From contig JAUCBJ010009072.1 of assembly GCA_032718475.1 (NCBI GenBank), positions 26,606 to 90,605 on the forward strand: a stretch of DNA of 64,000 bases, in the 5' to 3' direction. Numbering within the stretch: position 1 is the stretch's first letter; every line of letters starts with the position of its first letter. Below the pieces are notes generated by a model. That model worked only from the letters and a program-made list of their open reading frames with translations, had not been told where the DNA came from and searched no databases. The position numbers were made by a program, and so were the translations under genes. Shown one piece after another: positions 11,501-26,500 of the stretch. This DNA comes from Nemertoderma westbladi. Lineage: Eukaryota > Xenacoelomorpha > Nemertodermatida > Nemertodermatidae.

Positions 11501-14500
11501 TTGAAAAATTGTAAAAAAATGAAAAATTTTTTCAAATTTTTTTTTATATTTAAAAAATGTAAATAAAATTTTCAAACTTTAATAAGTGCGGTTTTGTGGC
11601 GAAAAAACACTCAACTTGTGAAAACCGATGTAACAACATGAAAGACCTGTCAAACTACAAAAATGGTATAATTTTTTTGGAAATTTTATAAATTTTCGAC
11701 AATTTCACTTTCATTCTGGGTAAAATACCCCTTAAATACATTGATATAGAAAATATAAAAAGATTTCATCCACGCATACAGAAGTACGTTAGCGAACTCA
11801 CCTTTGTCTATGCCGTGGTCCAGTTAGGTTAGGATTGTTGTACATTCCCTCGTACGCGTCGTATATACCTTGTTCCATAGGAACTCGTCTATAGCGGGGT
11901 TCTTCCTCGTAACCCCTATTCGCCGGGGTATCCCGTCGACTTGTGTAGTACCTGATGGACCAATTAAGGAACTAACATTACCTGACCGCCTATAAATTAC
12001 GTATCGCAATGTCGGGTTTGTGGGAGAGTGATTGATTACCAAAATGTATAATTAAATGTTTTAACAATAAAAATTCCATCATATTGATGTAGATTAAATA
12101 AAGCATTGAAAACAAGTTGCTTCTGTAGTATATTTGTCACATTCCTACTGTGTGGGGGGGGGGGGGGGGGGGGGGGTTGATTTTTCTTACATTGAGTTTC
12201 TTTAGCAAACAGTACACTTCGCAGGGAGCCTGATACAGCCTGTTGTGTAGAACATGTCAAGTAGCATCTTTATCGCTTTATCTTTATCTTTATCTTTCTT
12301 TTATTTTTTTTGAAACAACTAACTTTCGGGTTTTCGGTTTCCGATATTATATTTGAAAAGTAGGACTTCCGGCCTATCCATTACTGCTGTATATTCGACC
12401 GAGGACGCCTTGTTGTTTGTAGTGGTTATATTGAAATCAGATCTCTCAAAAGGTCGTGGGTTCGATCCCCGCATGGGGCCAGGGTAGTTTTCGTCTTGGC
12501 ACGGATGCTCTGAAGGGACCAGCCAGGGCGCATCTCTGACTTACATCCATAAATAATAGCTAAATGAGTACAGGAGTTTCCTCTGGGGTGTACAGTTCTG
12601 GGGGGACTATACCTGGAAATAAGTCGTCAGACTTCGTGGGTAATCCCTGGCCAAGCGGCCGAAGAAAACTTTTACTTTTTTTACTTTTTGTACATCCCTT
12701 AATCATAAATATTTTCGAAATATTAAACTAATTAAGCCTAATACCCTATTTAAAACAGCTTTGGTAAATCCAATCGATACAATCACATTCTATGTCAATC
12801 TACTTAGAAACAATACCACAAACATGAGTTTAGTTGATATTATAGGAGTTGGTACAAGTGAAGCTGATAGTGATGAACCAGATTTAGAGTTTCAAAGATT
12901 CGATTTTGGTGAAAGAACATTAATAATAAGTAAATATGGTTAATGTTAAATTGTCATTTATACTGTAGTTATTTATAATTCAAACTCTGTAGTTAGTTAA
13001 ATTTTAAATTAGTTGTTTTTAATATTTTGTATTGATTATCTATGCCTTGCATCCATAAGTGGTAGATAAATGAGTACTGGAGTTTGCTCTGGGGAGTATA
13101 GTCCTGGGGGGACTATACCTGGAAATAAGTCGTCAGACTTTGTGGGTAATCCTTGGCCAAAGATATCTTTACTTTACGTCGTAACTATTGATCCTTACAC
13201 ACGCCCTATTCGCTCATTGGCTGGCATGGAAACGGAGGGAAATTCAATTTAAATTGTATATCAATGATTTGTTCTTTGTTTGCAAACTTACAAACATTAT
13301 TCACTACTCGCCGCATTCAGTAGCCTATGTATCGGGTCTGCCCATCCAAATTGTAATTTAATTTTTGTTAAATCGAATAAATATGGCTGAATTAATAAAA
13401 CTTCATTTTGGAGCTTCGATCCCTTCGGTTGGATTAGGTACGTTGAAGATCGCGGCTGGAGAGGTTGGGAGGGCAGTAGCAACTGCGATAGAGTTGGGCT
13501 ACCGGCATATCGATTGCGCTTACTCGTACCGCAACGAGAAGCAGGGGAGGTTCTGAACGACGTGTTTAACGACCCCTTCAAGGGCGTCTCCAGAGTCGAC
13601 ATGTTCCTCACGTCGAAACTCTGGAACAGTCACCATCACCCAGGCGACGTCGAGGAATACTGCAAGAGGAGCATCTCGAATCTGCGAAGCGATTACATCG
13701 ATCTGTACCTGATGCACTGGCCGATGGCGTATAAACGAGGAGACGTTATCTTCCCGAAAGCGCCAGACGGTACAGTAGAAGGACTAGACGTAGATTACTT
13801 AGTTACCTATAAGGCGATGGAGGAGCTTGTAGATAAAGGTTTCTGTAAACACATCGGAGTCAGTAATTTCAATTTACAACAGTTGAAACGAGTCGTGGAA
13901 AATTCGAGAATTAAGCCGAGCGCGTTGCAGGTTGAATGCCATCCGTACCTGAACCAATCGGAGCTGCTGACGTACTGCCAGTCCCAGGGGATCGTACTGG
14001 AGGCCTACTCACCATTGGGCAGCCCAGACAGACCGGGGGCGGGGGACTCTACCGATGACGTCACGCCCTTACTGAAACATCCCGATATAGCGAGTTTAGC
14101 TGCTTGGATAGGGAGGAGTGTGGCCCAGGTGCTAATCCGGTTCCAAGTGCAGCGAGGAGTGGTGGTGCTCCCCAAATCGGTTAACCCCGATAGACTCAAG
14201 GAGAATGTCAATGTATTCGACTTTGAACTCGATGAGGAAGCTATGACGACACTGATGGGACTGCATTGTAACAGAAGGTACATTCTACCGAGATTCAAGA
14301 ATTCCCAAGGCGTCTTTGTCAATAGAGACACAGGACGCAAATATTACCCCTTCCAAGGTGATAACTAAATCCCTTGTAGTCTAACAGACAGAGAGAGTGT
14401 GCGTGGTAGTCATATGTTCCAAAATAAAGGTTACTAACAATAAAGACATGGTACCTTATTGGTTGTTTTATTACTTAGAGCCGGGTGTTATAGCCACCTA

Positions 14501-17500
14501 AAAGTTGCTAATTTAATATATTTTGGAATATTTAATGTGATATCTCATCGATGTGTTGTTTACATGTTACTAAAACACACGTTTGATGGCAAACAAATGG
14601 CGATATATTATTATTTTTATCGTACACCATTTCGCAATGTTGTGCGTTATAAATTATAAATTAAATAACTCCGGCAAATAAATTGAAATTCAGTAATTTA
14701 CGGGAAATACTGGGTGAAAACACAGAAAAGTTGCCAAATTGGAGACATTTTTTAGCAAAAAATAAAGTTTCTCAAAACTCAACATATGATATATATTCTG
14801 ATAGCTCAGAGTCTGTAGAATTCAGTGAGAGTATTGGCCGACCTTAAATATGATCTGTAAAAAAAAATATACTGCTTTTCCCTTCCTGTCCACCGCCTGT
14901 AACCATTATTTTAATATGATAATTGGTTACAGGCGTGGGAAATTTGTCGTCCTGTAACCTTCCATGTAAATGTAATGAGAGCCTGGTTACAGGCGGTTAC
15001 AGGTGGGGGGACAATTTATGGTATGCAATAGTTTACACAGGCGATGGAATTATAGGAGGGTACGTTGTATTATATATCATTAGAAAACTTGCCTGGCGGG
15101 TGATCTAAATATGATCATGGTTCCTAGTATCTAGATCAAACAAATTTGCTTTTAGCAGATCTGCGTTTGCATACGATGGTTACAGGGATGGACATTTATG
15201 GTCGGACACCCATGTTTGGAGATACTTATCACCTGTAACTTCAAAGCTATTAAATGAATTTGATTAATTTTTTTTCCATAATTCTGCTGCATAAATTATT
15301 GCTGTGATTTCAAATATAATTAATTCAAACGTTAAAAAGTAAAGTACCTCACAATAATCTTGGAGGACAATTTTTAGCTATAAATTAAAAAACAGACTTT
15401 GGTGGCTCATCAAGTGCCGTGTATCTATGTAATCATGTTCGTGAGTACAATTTTTACACCCCTTCCCGGATCCAGTATCAATTTGTAATTAACCTGAATC
15501 CGCGTTTTACACCCCTTCCCGGATCCAGTGACATTTTGAAATTAACCTGAATCCGCGTTTTACACCCCTTCCCGGATCCAGTATCACTTTGTAATTAACC
15601 TGAATCCGCGTTTTACACCCCTTCCCGGATCCAGTATCACTATGTAATTAACCTGAATCCGCGTTTTACACCCCTTCCCGGATCCAGTGACATTTTGAAA
15701 TTAACCTGAATCCGTGTTTTACACCCCTTCCCGGATCCAGTATCACTTTGTAATTAACCTGAATCCGCGTTTTACACCCCTTCCCGGATCCAGTATCACT
15801 TTGTAATTAACCTGAATCCGCGTTTTACACCCCTACCCGGATCCAGTGACATTTTGAAATTAACCTGAATCCGTGTTTTACACCCCTTCCCGGATCCAGT
15901 ATCACTTTGTAATTAACCTGAATCCGCGTTTTACACCCCTTCCCGGATCCAATAACACTTTGTAATTAACCTGAATCCGTGTTTTACACCCCTTCCCGGA
16001 TCCAGTATCACTTTGTAATTAACCTGAATCCGCGTTTTACACCCATTCCCGGATCCAATAACACTTTGTAATTAACCTGAATCCGCGTTTTACACCCCTT
16101 CCCGGATCCAGTATCACTATGTAATTAACCTGAATCCGCGTTTTACACCCCTTCCCGGATCCAGTGACATTTTGAAATTAACCTGAATCCGTGTTTTACA
16201 CCCCTTCCCGGATCCAGTATCACTTTGTAATTAACCTGAATCCGCGTTTTACACCCCTTCCCGGATCCAGTATCACTTTGTAATTAACCTGAATCCGCGT
16301 TTTACACCCCTACCCAGATCCAGTGACATTTTGAAATTAACCTGAATCCGTGTTTTACACCCCTTCCCGGATCCAGTATCACTTTGTAATTAACCTGAAT
16401 CCGCGTTTTACACCCCTTCCCGGATCCAATAACACTTTGTAATTAACCTGAATCCGTGTTTTACACCCCTTCCCGGATCCAGTATCACTTTGTAATTAAC
16501 CTGAATCCGCGTTTTACACCCATTCCCGGATCCAATAACACTTTGTAATTAACCTGAATCCGCGTTTTACACCCCTTCCCGGATCCAGTGACATTTTGAA
16601 ATTAACCTGAATCCGCGTTTTACTCCCCTTCCCGGATCAGATAACACTTTGTAATAAACATGAATCCGTATTTTACACCCAATCCCGGATTCAGTAGAAA
16701 TATGAATCCGCGTTTTACACTCCGTTCAGGATTTAGCCTAAAACATGAATTCGCGCTTTACACTCCTTTCCGGATCTGAAAAAAAAGCCAATCCGCGTTT
16801 TACACTCGGTTACGGATTCGGTAAATTTAGCAGTGCGCGGATCCGCAGATTACACCCTAAAAATGTAAATTCAGTCGACTTCCATAGGGACAATGTTAAA
16901 TGATAGAATCCGGATCCTGATCCGGATCCGCGTTTTACTCTGACCCCAAACAAACCAGTGATTTTATTGAAAATTTGAATTATTGTTGGAAAATGACGAA
17001 ACAAAACTCTCGCTGGAATTTTTCACGTAATCGACCATGCTGATTCCAGGAAGCTGGTCACAAGTACTGCATGTACTTTTCTTTACTCACCTTCCCGACC
17101 CCCCATCCAGTAGTTCCCTAGATGTACTTTACTTTACTCACCTTCCCGACCCCCCATCCAGTAGTTCCCTAGATGTACTTTTCTTTACTCACCTTCCCGA
17201 CCCATCCAGTAGTTCCCTAGATGTACTTTTCTTTACTCACCTTCCCGACCCCCCATCCAGTAGTTCCCTAGATGTACTTTTCTTTACTCACCTTCCCGAC
17301 CCATCCAGTAGTTCCCTAGATGTACTTTTCTTTACTCACCTTCCCGACCCCCCATCCAGTAGTTCCCTAGATGTACTTTTCTTTACTCACCTTCCCGACC
17401 CATCCAGTAGTTCCCTAGATGTACTTTTCTTTACTCACCTTCCCGACCCTCCATCCAGTAGTTCCCTAGATGTACTTTTCTTTACTCACCTTCCCGACCC

Positions 17501-20500
17501 CCCATCCAGTAGTTCCCTAGATGTACTTTTCTTTACTCACCTTCCCGACCCATCCAGTAGTTCCCTAGATGTACTTTTCTTTACTCACCTTCCCGACCCT
17601 CCATCCAGTAGTTCCCTAGATGTACTTTTCTTTACTCACCTTCTCGACCCTCCATCCAGTAGTTCCCTAGATGTACTTTTCTTTACTCACCTTCCCGACC
17701 CATCCAGTAGTTCCCTAGATGTACTTTTCTTTACTCACCTTCCCGACCCTCCATCCAGTAGTTCCCTAGATGTACTTTTCTTTACTCACCTTCCCGACCC
17801 CCCATCCAGTAGTTCACTAGATGTACTTTTCTTTACTCACCTTCCCGACCCTCCATCCAGTAGTTCCCTAGATGTACTTTTCTTTACTCACCTTCCCGAC
17901 CCTCCATCCAGTAGTTCCCTAGATGTACTTTTCTTTACTCACCTTCCCGACCCTCCATCCAGTAGTTCCCTAGATGTACTTTTCTTTACTCACCTTCCCG
18001 ACCCTCCATCCAGTAGTTCCCTAGATGTACTTTTCTTTACTCACCTTCCCGACCCATCCAGTAGTTCCCTAGATGTACTTTTCTTTACTCACCTTCCCGA
18101 CCCCCCATCCAGTAGTTCCCTAGATGTACTTTTCTTTACTCACCTTCCCGACCCTCCATCCAGTAGTTCCCTAGATGTACTTTTCTTTACTCACCTTCCC
18201 GACCCATCCAGTAGTTCCCTAGATGTACTTTTCTTTACTCACCTTCCCGACCCCCCATCCAGTAGTTCCCTAGATGTACTTTTCTTTACTCACCTTCCCG
18301 ACCCTCCATCCAGTAGTTCCCTAGATGTACTTTTCTTTACTCACCTTCCCGACCCCCCATCCAGTAGTTCCCTAGATGTACTTTTCTTTACTCACCTTCC
18401 CGACCCCCATCCAGTAGTTCCCTAAGATGTACTTTTCTTTACTCACCTTCCCGACCCCCCATCCAGTAGTTCCCTAGATGTACTTTTCTTTACTCACCTT
18501 CCCGACCCTCCATCCAGTAGTTCCCTAGATGTACTTTTCTTTACTCACCTTCCCGACCCCCCATCCAGTAGTTCCCTAGATGTACTTTTCTTTACTCACC
18601 TTCCCGACCCCCCATCCAGTAGTTCCCTAGATGTACTTTTCTTTACCCACCTTCCCGACCCTCCATCCAGTAGTTCCCTAGATGTACTTTTCTTTACTCA
18701 CCTTCCCGACCCTCCATCCAGTAGTTCCCTAGATGTACTTTTCTTTACTCACCTTCCCGACCCATCCAGTAGTTCCCTAGATGTACTTTTCTTTACTCAC
18801 CTTCCCGACCCATCCAGTAGTTCCCTAGATGTACTTTTCTTTACTCACCTTTCCGACCCCCATCCAGTAGTTCACTAGATGTACTTTTCTTTACTCACCT
18901 TCCCGACCCTCCATCCAGTAGTTCCCTAGATGTACTTTTCTTTACTCACCTTCCCGACCCTCCATCCAGTAGTTCCCTAGATGTACTTTTCTTTACTCAC
19001 CTTCCCGACCCCATCCAGTAGTTCCCTAGATGTACTTTTCTTTACTCACCTTCCCGACCCCCATCCAGTAGTTCCCTAGATGTACTTTTCTTTACTCACC
19101 TTCCCGACCCTCCATCCAGTAGTTCCCTAGATGTACTTTTCTTTACTCACCTTCCCGACCCTCCATCCAGTAGTTCCCTAGATGTACTTTTCTTTACTCA
19201 CCTTCCCGACCCTCCATCCAGTAGTTCCCTAAGATGTACTTTTCTTTACTCACCTTCCCGACCCTCCATCCAGTAGTTCCCTAGATGTACTTTTCTTTAC
19301 TCACCTTCCCGACCCATCCAGTAGTTCCCTAGATGTACTTTTCTTTACTCACCTTCCCGACCCCCCATCCAGTAGTTCCCTAGATGTACTTTTCTTTACT
19401 CACCTTCCCGACCCTCCATCCAGTAGTTCCCTAGATGTACTTTTCTTTACTCACCTTCCCGACCCCCCATCCAGTAGTTCCCTAGATGTACTTTTCTTTA
19501 CTCACCTTTCCGACCCCCATCCAGTAGTTCCCTAAGATGTACTTTTCTTTACTCACCTTCCCGACCCCCCATCCAGTAGTTCCCTAGATGTACTTTTCTT
19601 TACTCACCTTCCCGACCCTCCATCCAGTAGTTCCCTAGATGTACTTTTCTTCACTCACCTTCCCGACCCTCCATCCAGTAGTTCCCTAGATGTACTTTTC
19701 TTTACTCACCTTTCCGACCCCCCATCCAGTAGTTCCCTAGATGTACTTTTCTTTACTCACCTTCCCGACCCCCCATCCAGTAGTTCCCTAGATGTACTTT
19801 TCTTTACCCACCTTTCCGACCCTCCATCCAGTAGTTCCCTAGATGTACTTTTCTTTACTCACCTTCCCGACCCTCCATCCAGTAGTTCCCTAGATGTACT
19901 TTTCTTTACTCACCTTCCCGACCCCATCCAGTAGTTCCCTAGATGTACTTTTCTTTACTCACCTTCCCGACCCATCCAGTAGTTCCCTAGATGTACTTTT
20001 CTTTACTCACCTTTCCGACCCCCATCCTTTAGTTCACTAGATGTACTTTTCTTTACTCACCTTCCCGACCCATCCAGTAGTTCCCTAGATGTACTTTTCT
20101 TTACTCACCTTTCCGACCCCCATCCAGTAGTTCCCTAGATGTACTTTTCTTTACTCACCTTCCCGACCCTCCATCCAGTAGTTCCCTAAGATGTACTTTT
20201 CTTTACTCACCTTCCCGACCCTCCATCCAGTAGTTCCCTAGATGTACTTTTCTTTACTCACCTTCCCGTCCCCCCATCCAGTAGTTCCCTAGATGTACTT
20301 TTCTTTACTCACCTTCCCGACCCTCCATCCAGTAGTTCCCTATAGATGTACTTTTCTTTACTCACCTTCCCGACCCATCCAGTAGTTCCCTAGACGTACT
20401 TTTCTTTACTCACCTTCCCGACCCATCCAGTAGTTCCCTTAGATGTACTTTTCTTTACTCACCTTCCCGACCCCCCATCCAGTAGTTCCCTAGATGCACT

Positions 20501-23500
20501 TTTCTTTACTCACCTTCCCGACCCCCCATCCAGTAGTTCCCTAGATGTACTTTTCTTTACTCACCTTCCCGACCCTCCATCCAGTAGTTCCCTAGATGTA
20601 CTTTTCTTTACTCACCTTCCCGACCCTCCATCCAGTAGTTCCCTAGATGTACTTTTCTTTACTCACCTTCCCGACCCTCCATCCAGTAGTTCCCTAGATG
20701 TACTTTTCTTTACTCACCTTCCCGACCCTCCATCCAGTAGTTCCCTAGATGTACTTTTCTTTAATCACCTTCCCGACCCATCCAGTAGTTCCCTAGATGT
20801 ACTTTTCTTTACTAACCTTCCCGACCCTCCATCCAGTAGTTCCCTAGATGTACTTTTCTTTACTCACCTTCCCGACCCTCCATCCAGTAGTTACCTAGAT
20901 GTACTTTTCTTTACTCACCTTCCCGACCCTCCATCCAGTAGTTCCCTAGATGTACTTTTCTTTACTCACCTTCCCGACCCCCCATCCAGTAGTTCCCTAG
21001 ATGTACTTTTCTTTACTCACCATCTCGACCCCCCATCCAGTAGTTCCCTAGATGTACTTTTCTTTACTCACCTTCCCGACCCTCCATCCAGTAGTTCCCT
21101 AGATGTACTTTTCTTTACTCACCTTCCCGACCCCCCATCCAGTAGTTCCCTAGATGTACTTTTCTTTACTCACCTTCCCGACCCCCCATCCAGTAGTTCC
21201 CTAGATGTACTTTTCTTTACTCACCTTCCCGACCCATCCAGTAGTTCCCTAGATGTACTTTTCTTTACTCACCTTCCCGACCCCCCATCCAGTAGTTCCC
21301 TAGATGTACTTTTCTTTACTCACCTTCCCGACCCTCCATCCAGTAGTTCCCTAGATGTACTTTTCTTTACTCACCTTCCCGACCCTCCATCCAGTAGTTC
21401 CCTAGATGTACTTTTCTTTACTCACCTTCCCGACCCATCCAGTAGTTCCCTAGATGTACTTTTCTTTACTCACCTTCCCGACCCCCATCCAGTAGTTCAC
21501 TAGATGTACTTTTCTTTACTCACTTTTCCGACCCCCCATCCAGTAGTTCCCTAGATGTACTTTTCTTTACTCACCTTCCCGACCCATCCAGTAGTTCCCT
21601 AGATGTACTTTTCTTTACTCACCTTTCCGACCCTCCATCCAGTAGTTCCCTAGATGTACTTTTCTTTACTCACCTTTCCGACCCCCCATCCAGTAGTTCC
21701 CTAGATGTACTTTTCTTTACTCACCTTTCCGACCCCCCATCAAGTAGTTCCCTAGATGTACTTTTCTTTACTCACCTTCCCGACCCATCCAGTAGTTCCC
21801 TAGATGTACTTTTCTTTACTCACCTTTCCGACCCTCCATCCAGTAGTTCCCTAGATGTACTTTTCTTTACTCACCTTTCCGACCCCCCATCCAGTAGTTT
21901 CCTAGATGTACTTTTCTTTACTCACCTTTCCGACCCCCCATCCAGTAGTTCCCTAGATGTACTTTTCTTTACTCACCTTCTCGACCCTCCATCCAGTAGT
22001 TCCCTAGATGTACTTTTCTTTACTCACCTTCCCGACCCATCCAGTAGTTCCCTAGATGTACTTTTCTTTACTCACCTTCCCGACCCCCCATCCAGTAGTT
22101 CCCTAGATGTACTTTTCTTTACTCACCTTTCCGACCCCCCATCCAGTAGTTTCCTAGATGTACTTTTCTTTACTCACCTTTCCGACCCCCCATCCAGTAG
22201 TTCCCTAGATGTACTTTTCTTTACTCACCTTCCCGACCCCCCATCCAGTAGTTTCCTAGATGTACTTTTCTTTACTCACCTTTCCGACCCCCCATCCAGT
22301 AGTTCCCTAGATGTACTTTTCTTTACTCACCTTCCCGACCCTCCATCCATTAGTTTCCTAGATGTACTTTTCTTTACTCACCTTTCCGACCCCCCATCCA
22401 GTAGTTTCCTAGATGTACTTTTCTTTACTCACCTTCCCGACCCTCCATCCAGTAGTTCCCTAGATGTACTTTTCTTTACTCACCTTCCCGACCCCCCATC
22501 CAGTAGTTCCCTAGATGTACTTTTCTTTACTCACCTTCCCGACCCCCCATCCAGTAGTTCCCTAGATGTACTTTTCTTTACTCACCTTCCCGACCCCCCA
22601 TCCAGTAGTTCCCTAGATGTACTTTTCTTTACTCACCTTCCCGACCCCCCATCCAGTAGTTCCCTAGATGTACTTTTCTTTACTCACCTTTCCGACCCCC
22701 CATCCAGTAGTTCCCTAGATGTACTTTTCTTTACTCACCTTCCCGACCCCCCATCCAGTAGTTCCCTAGATGTACTTTTCTTTACTCACCTTCCCGACCC
22801 CCCATCCAGTAGTTCCCTAGATGTACTTTTCTTTACTCACCTTCCCGACCCCCCATCCAGTAGTTCCCTAGATGTACTTTTCTTTACTCACCTTCCCGAC
22901 CCCCCATCCAGTAGTTCCCTAGATGTACTTTTCTTTACTCACCTTTCCGACCCCCCATCCAGCAGTTCCCTAGATGTACTCCGACGTCGTATATGTCTCG
23001 TTCTGGGTTCATTGTGGCCATCAACATAACCCGGATCGTCAACATCATATGAGAAACTCCTTCGCCGTTCTCGCGATCTAAATCAATGATAAAATTCGAA
23101 TATTACTAACATCTTCTTTACACCAGTACTCTTGAATCTGTAATCTTAATCAAACTGATTAAACACTACCCCAAGTTAAGTGGCAAGTTAAGAGAACTAG
23201 CTAATAGGGTGTACGGGAACAATTAAATAGAATGTTCCAGCAAGATAATGCTGACTTTTATTGGTGCACCACACAGGTTCAAGGACGAAGGTCCGAATAG
23301 GACGAAGGTCCGAATGAGACCGAGGTCCGAAATACGTATGACGAAGGTCCGAAACAACAGGACGAAGGTCCGAATAGGACGAAGGTCCGAAATACGTATG
23401 ACGAAGGTCCGAAACAACAGGACGAAGGTCCGAATGGGACGAAGGTCCGAATAGGACGAAGGTCCGAAACAACAGGACGAAGGTCCGAATGGGACGAAGG

Positions 23501-26500
23501 TCCGAATAGGACGAAGGTCCGAAACAACAGGACGAAGGTCCGGATGGGACGAAGGTCCGAACAGGACGAAGGTCCGAAACAAAAGGACGAAGGTCCGAAT
23601 AGGACGAAGGTCCGAAACAACAGGACGAAGGTCCGAATAGGACGAAGGTCCGAATGAGACGAAGGTCCGAAATACGTATGACGAAGATCCGAAACAACAG
23701 GAAGAAGGTCCGAATAGGACGAAGGTCCGAAACAACAGGACGAAGGTCCGAATAGGACGAAGGTCCGAATAGGACGAAGGTCCGAATAGGACGAAGGTCC
23801 GAAACAACAGGACGAAGGTCCGAATGGGACGAAGGTCCGAATAGGACGAAGGTCCGAAACAACAGGACGAAGGTCCGAATAGGACGAAGGTCCGAAACAA
23901 CAGGACGAAGGTCCGAATAGGACGAAGGTCCGAATAGGACGAAGGTCCGAATGAGACGAAGGTCCGAAATACGTATGACGAAGATCCGAAACAACAGGAA
24001 GAAGGTCCGAATAGGACGAAGGTCCGAAACAACAGGACGAAGGTCCGAATAGGACGAAGGTCCGAATAGGACGAAGGTCCGAATAGGACGAAGGTCCGAA
24101 ACAACAGGACGAAGGTCCGAATGGGACGAAGGTCCGAATAGGACGAAGGTCCGAAACAACAGGACGAAGGTCCGAATAGGACGAAGGTCCGAATAGGACG
24201 AAGGTCCGAAACAACAGGACGAAGGTCCGAATAGGACGAAGGTCCGAATGCGACTGAGGTCCGAAATACGTATGACGAAGATCCGAAACAACAGGAAGAA
24301 GGTCCGAATGCGACTGAGGTCCGAAATACGTATGACGAAGATCCGAAACAACAGGAAGAAGGTCCGAAACAACAGGACGAAGGTCCGAATAGGACGAAGG
24401 TCCGAATGAGACGGAGGTCCGAATGAGACGGAGGTCCGAATGGGACGAAGGTCCGAATAGGACGAAGGTCCGAAACAACAGGACGAAGGTCCGAATGAGA
24501 CGAAGGTCCGAATGGGACGAAGGTCCGAATAGGACGAAGGTCCGAATGAGACGGAGGTCCGAATGAGACGGAGGTCCGAATGGGACGAAGGTCCGAATAG
24601 GACGAAGGTCCGAAACAACAGGACGAAGGTCCAAATGAGACGAAGGTCCGAATGGGACGAAGGTCCGAATAGGACGAAGGTCCGAAACAACAGGAAGAAG
24701 GTCCGAATAGGACGAAGGTCCGAATGAGACGGAGGTCCGAATGAGACGGAGGTCCGAATGGGACGAAGGTCCGAATAGGACGAAGGTCCGAAACAACAGG
24801 ACGAAGGTCCGAAACAACAGGACGAAGGTCCGAATAGGACGAAGGTCCGAATGAGACGGAGGTCCGAATGAGACAGAGGTCCGAATAGGACGAAGGTCCG
24901 AAACAACAGGACGAAGGTCCGAATAGGACGAAGGTCCGAATGCGACTGAGGTCCGAAATACGTATGACGAAGATCCGAAACAACAGGAAGAAGGTCCTAA
25001 ACAACCTGACGAAGGTCCGAATAGGACGAAGGTCCGAAACAACAGGACGAAGATCCGAATGGGACGAAGGTCCGAATAGGACGAAGGTCCGAAACAACAG
25101 GACGAAGGTCCGAATAGGACGAAGGTCCGAATGCGACTGAGGTCCGAAATACGTATGACGAAGATCCGAAACAACAGGAAGAAGGTCCTAAACAACAGGA
25201 CGAAGGTCCGAATAGGACGAAGGTCCGAAACAACAGGACGAAGGTCCGAATGGGACGAAGGTCCGAATGGGACGAAGGTCCGAATAGGACGGAGGTCCGA
25301 AACAACAGGACGAAGGTCCGAATGGGACGAAGGTCCGAATAGGACGAAGGTCCGAATGGGACGAAGGTCCGAATGGGACGAAGGTCCGAATAGGACGAAG
25401 GTCCGAAACAACAGGACGAAGGTCCGAATAGGACGAAGGTCCGAATGCGACTGAGGTCCGAAATACGTATGACGAAGATCCGAAACAACAGGAAGAAGGT
25501 CCTAAACAACAGGACGAAGGTCCGAATAGGACGAATGTCCGAAACAACAGGAAGAAGGTCCGAATAGGACGAAGGTCCGAAACAACAGGACGAAGGTCCG
25601 AATAGGACGAAGGTCCGAATAGGACGAAGGTCCGAATAGGACGAAGGTCCGAAACAACAGGACGAAGGTCCGAATAGGACGAAGGTCCGAAACAACAGGA
25701 CGAAGGTCCGAATGGGACGAAGGTCCGAATGGGACGAAGGTCCGAATGGGACGAAGGTCCGAATAGGACGGAGGTCCGAAACAACAGGACGAAGGTCCGA
25801 ATGGGACGAAGGTCCGAATAGGACGAAGGTCCGAAACAACAGGACGAAGGTCCGAATAGGACGAAGGTCCGAATGCGACTGAGGTCCGAAATACGTATGA
25901 CGAAGATCCGAAACAACAGGAAGAAGGTCCTAAACAACAGGACGAAGGTCCGAATAGGACGAAGGTCCGAAACAACAGGACGAAGGTCCGAATGGGACGA
26001 AGGTCCGAATGGGACGAAGGTCCGAATAGGACGAAGGTCCGAATAGGACGAAGGTCCGAATAGGACGAAGGTCCGAATAGGACGAAGGTCCGAAACAACA
26101 GGACGAAGGTCCAAATGAGACGGAGGTCCGAAACACATGAATGTCCGAAACACATATGATGAAAGTTCGAACGGGACGAAGGAAGATAATATTTACGTGG
26201 GGGGGGGGGGGGGGGGGGGGTCGTAAGATGTGAGGGCTGTAAGATGATTTGTTTTTTAAGGCAATTACAAATAATTATGGTACATTATGTACGTTGCAAT
26301 TCAACTTATGGCCAGGACTGTCCGTATAGTTATTGACCTCATCGTTATATTATTGAATGCATTTTGGTTTTTATTGCATTTATTTAATTAATTAAATATT
26401 AAAGTGTTTATCCTATTTATGTATGAAAATACAAAAATAATAAATATAAAGTAAAAATACATAATATTTTATTATATTATATTATAATATACATAATTGG

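Noticed and set aside
17037-18425. Plus-strand 462-codon open frame of [17 protein letters not shown] repeats
   Set aside because: It is the antisense of the exon 6 junction array and stays open only because the 51- and 48-bp units are multiples of three; the frame is lost further along where single-base indels occur.
23197-26155. Overlapping minus-strand frames up to 710 codons in the 17/21-bp array
   Set aside because: Open in three frames at once, made of one short repeated motif and with no splice or start context. It is explained by the repeat lacking stop triplets.
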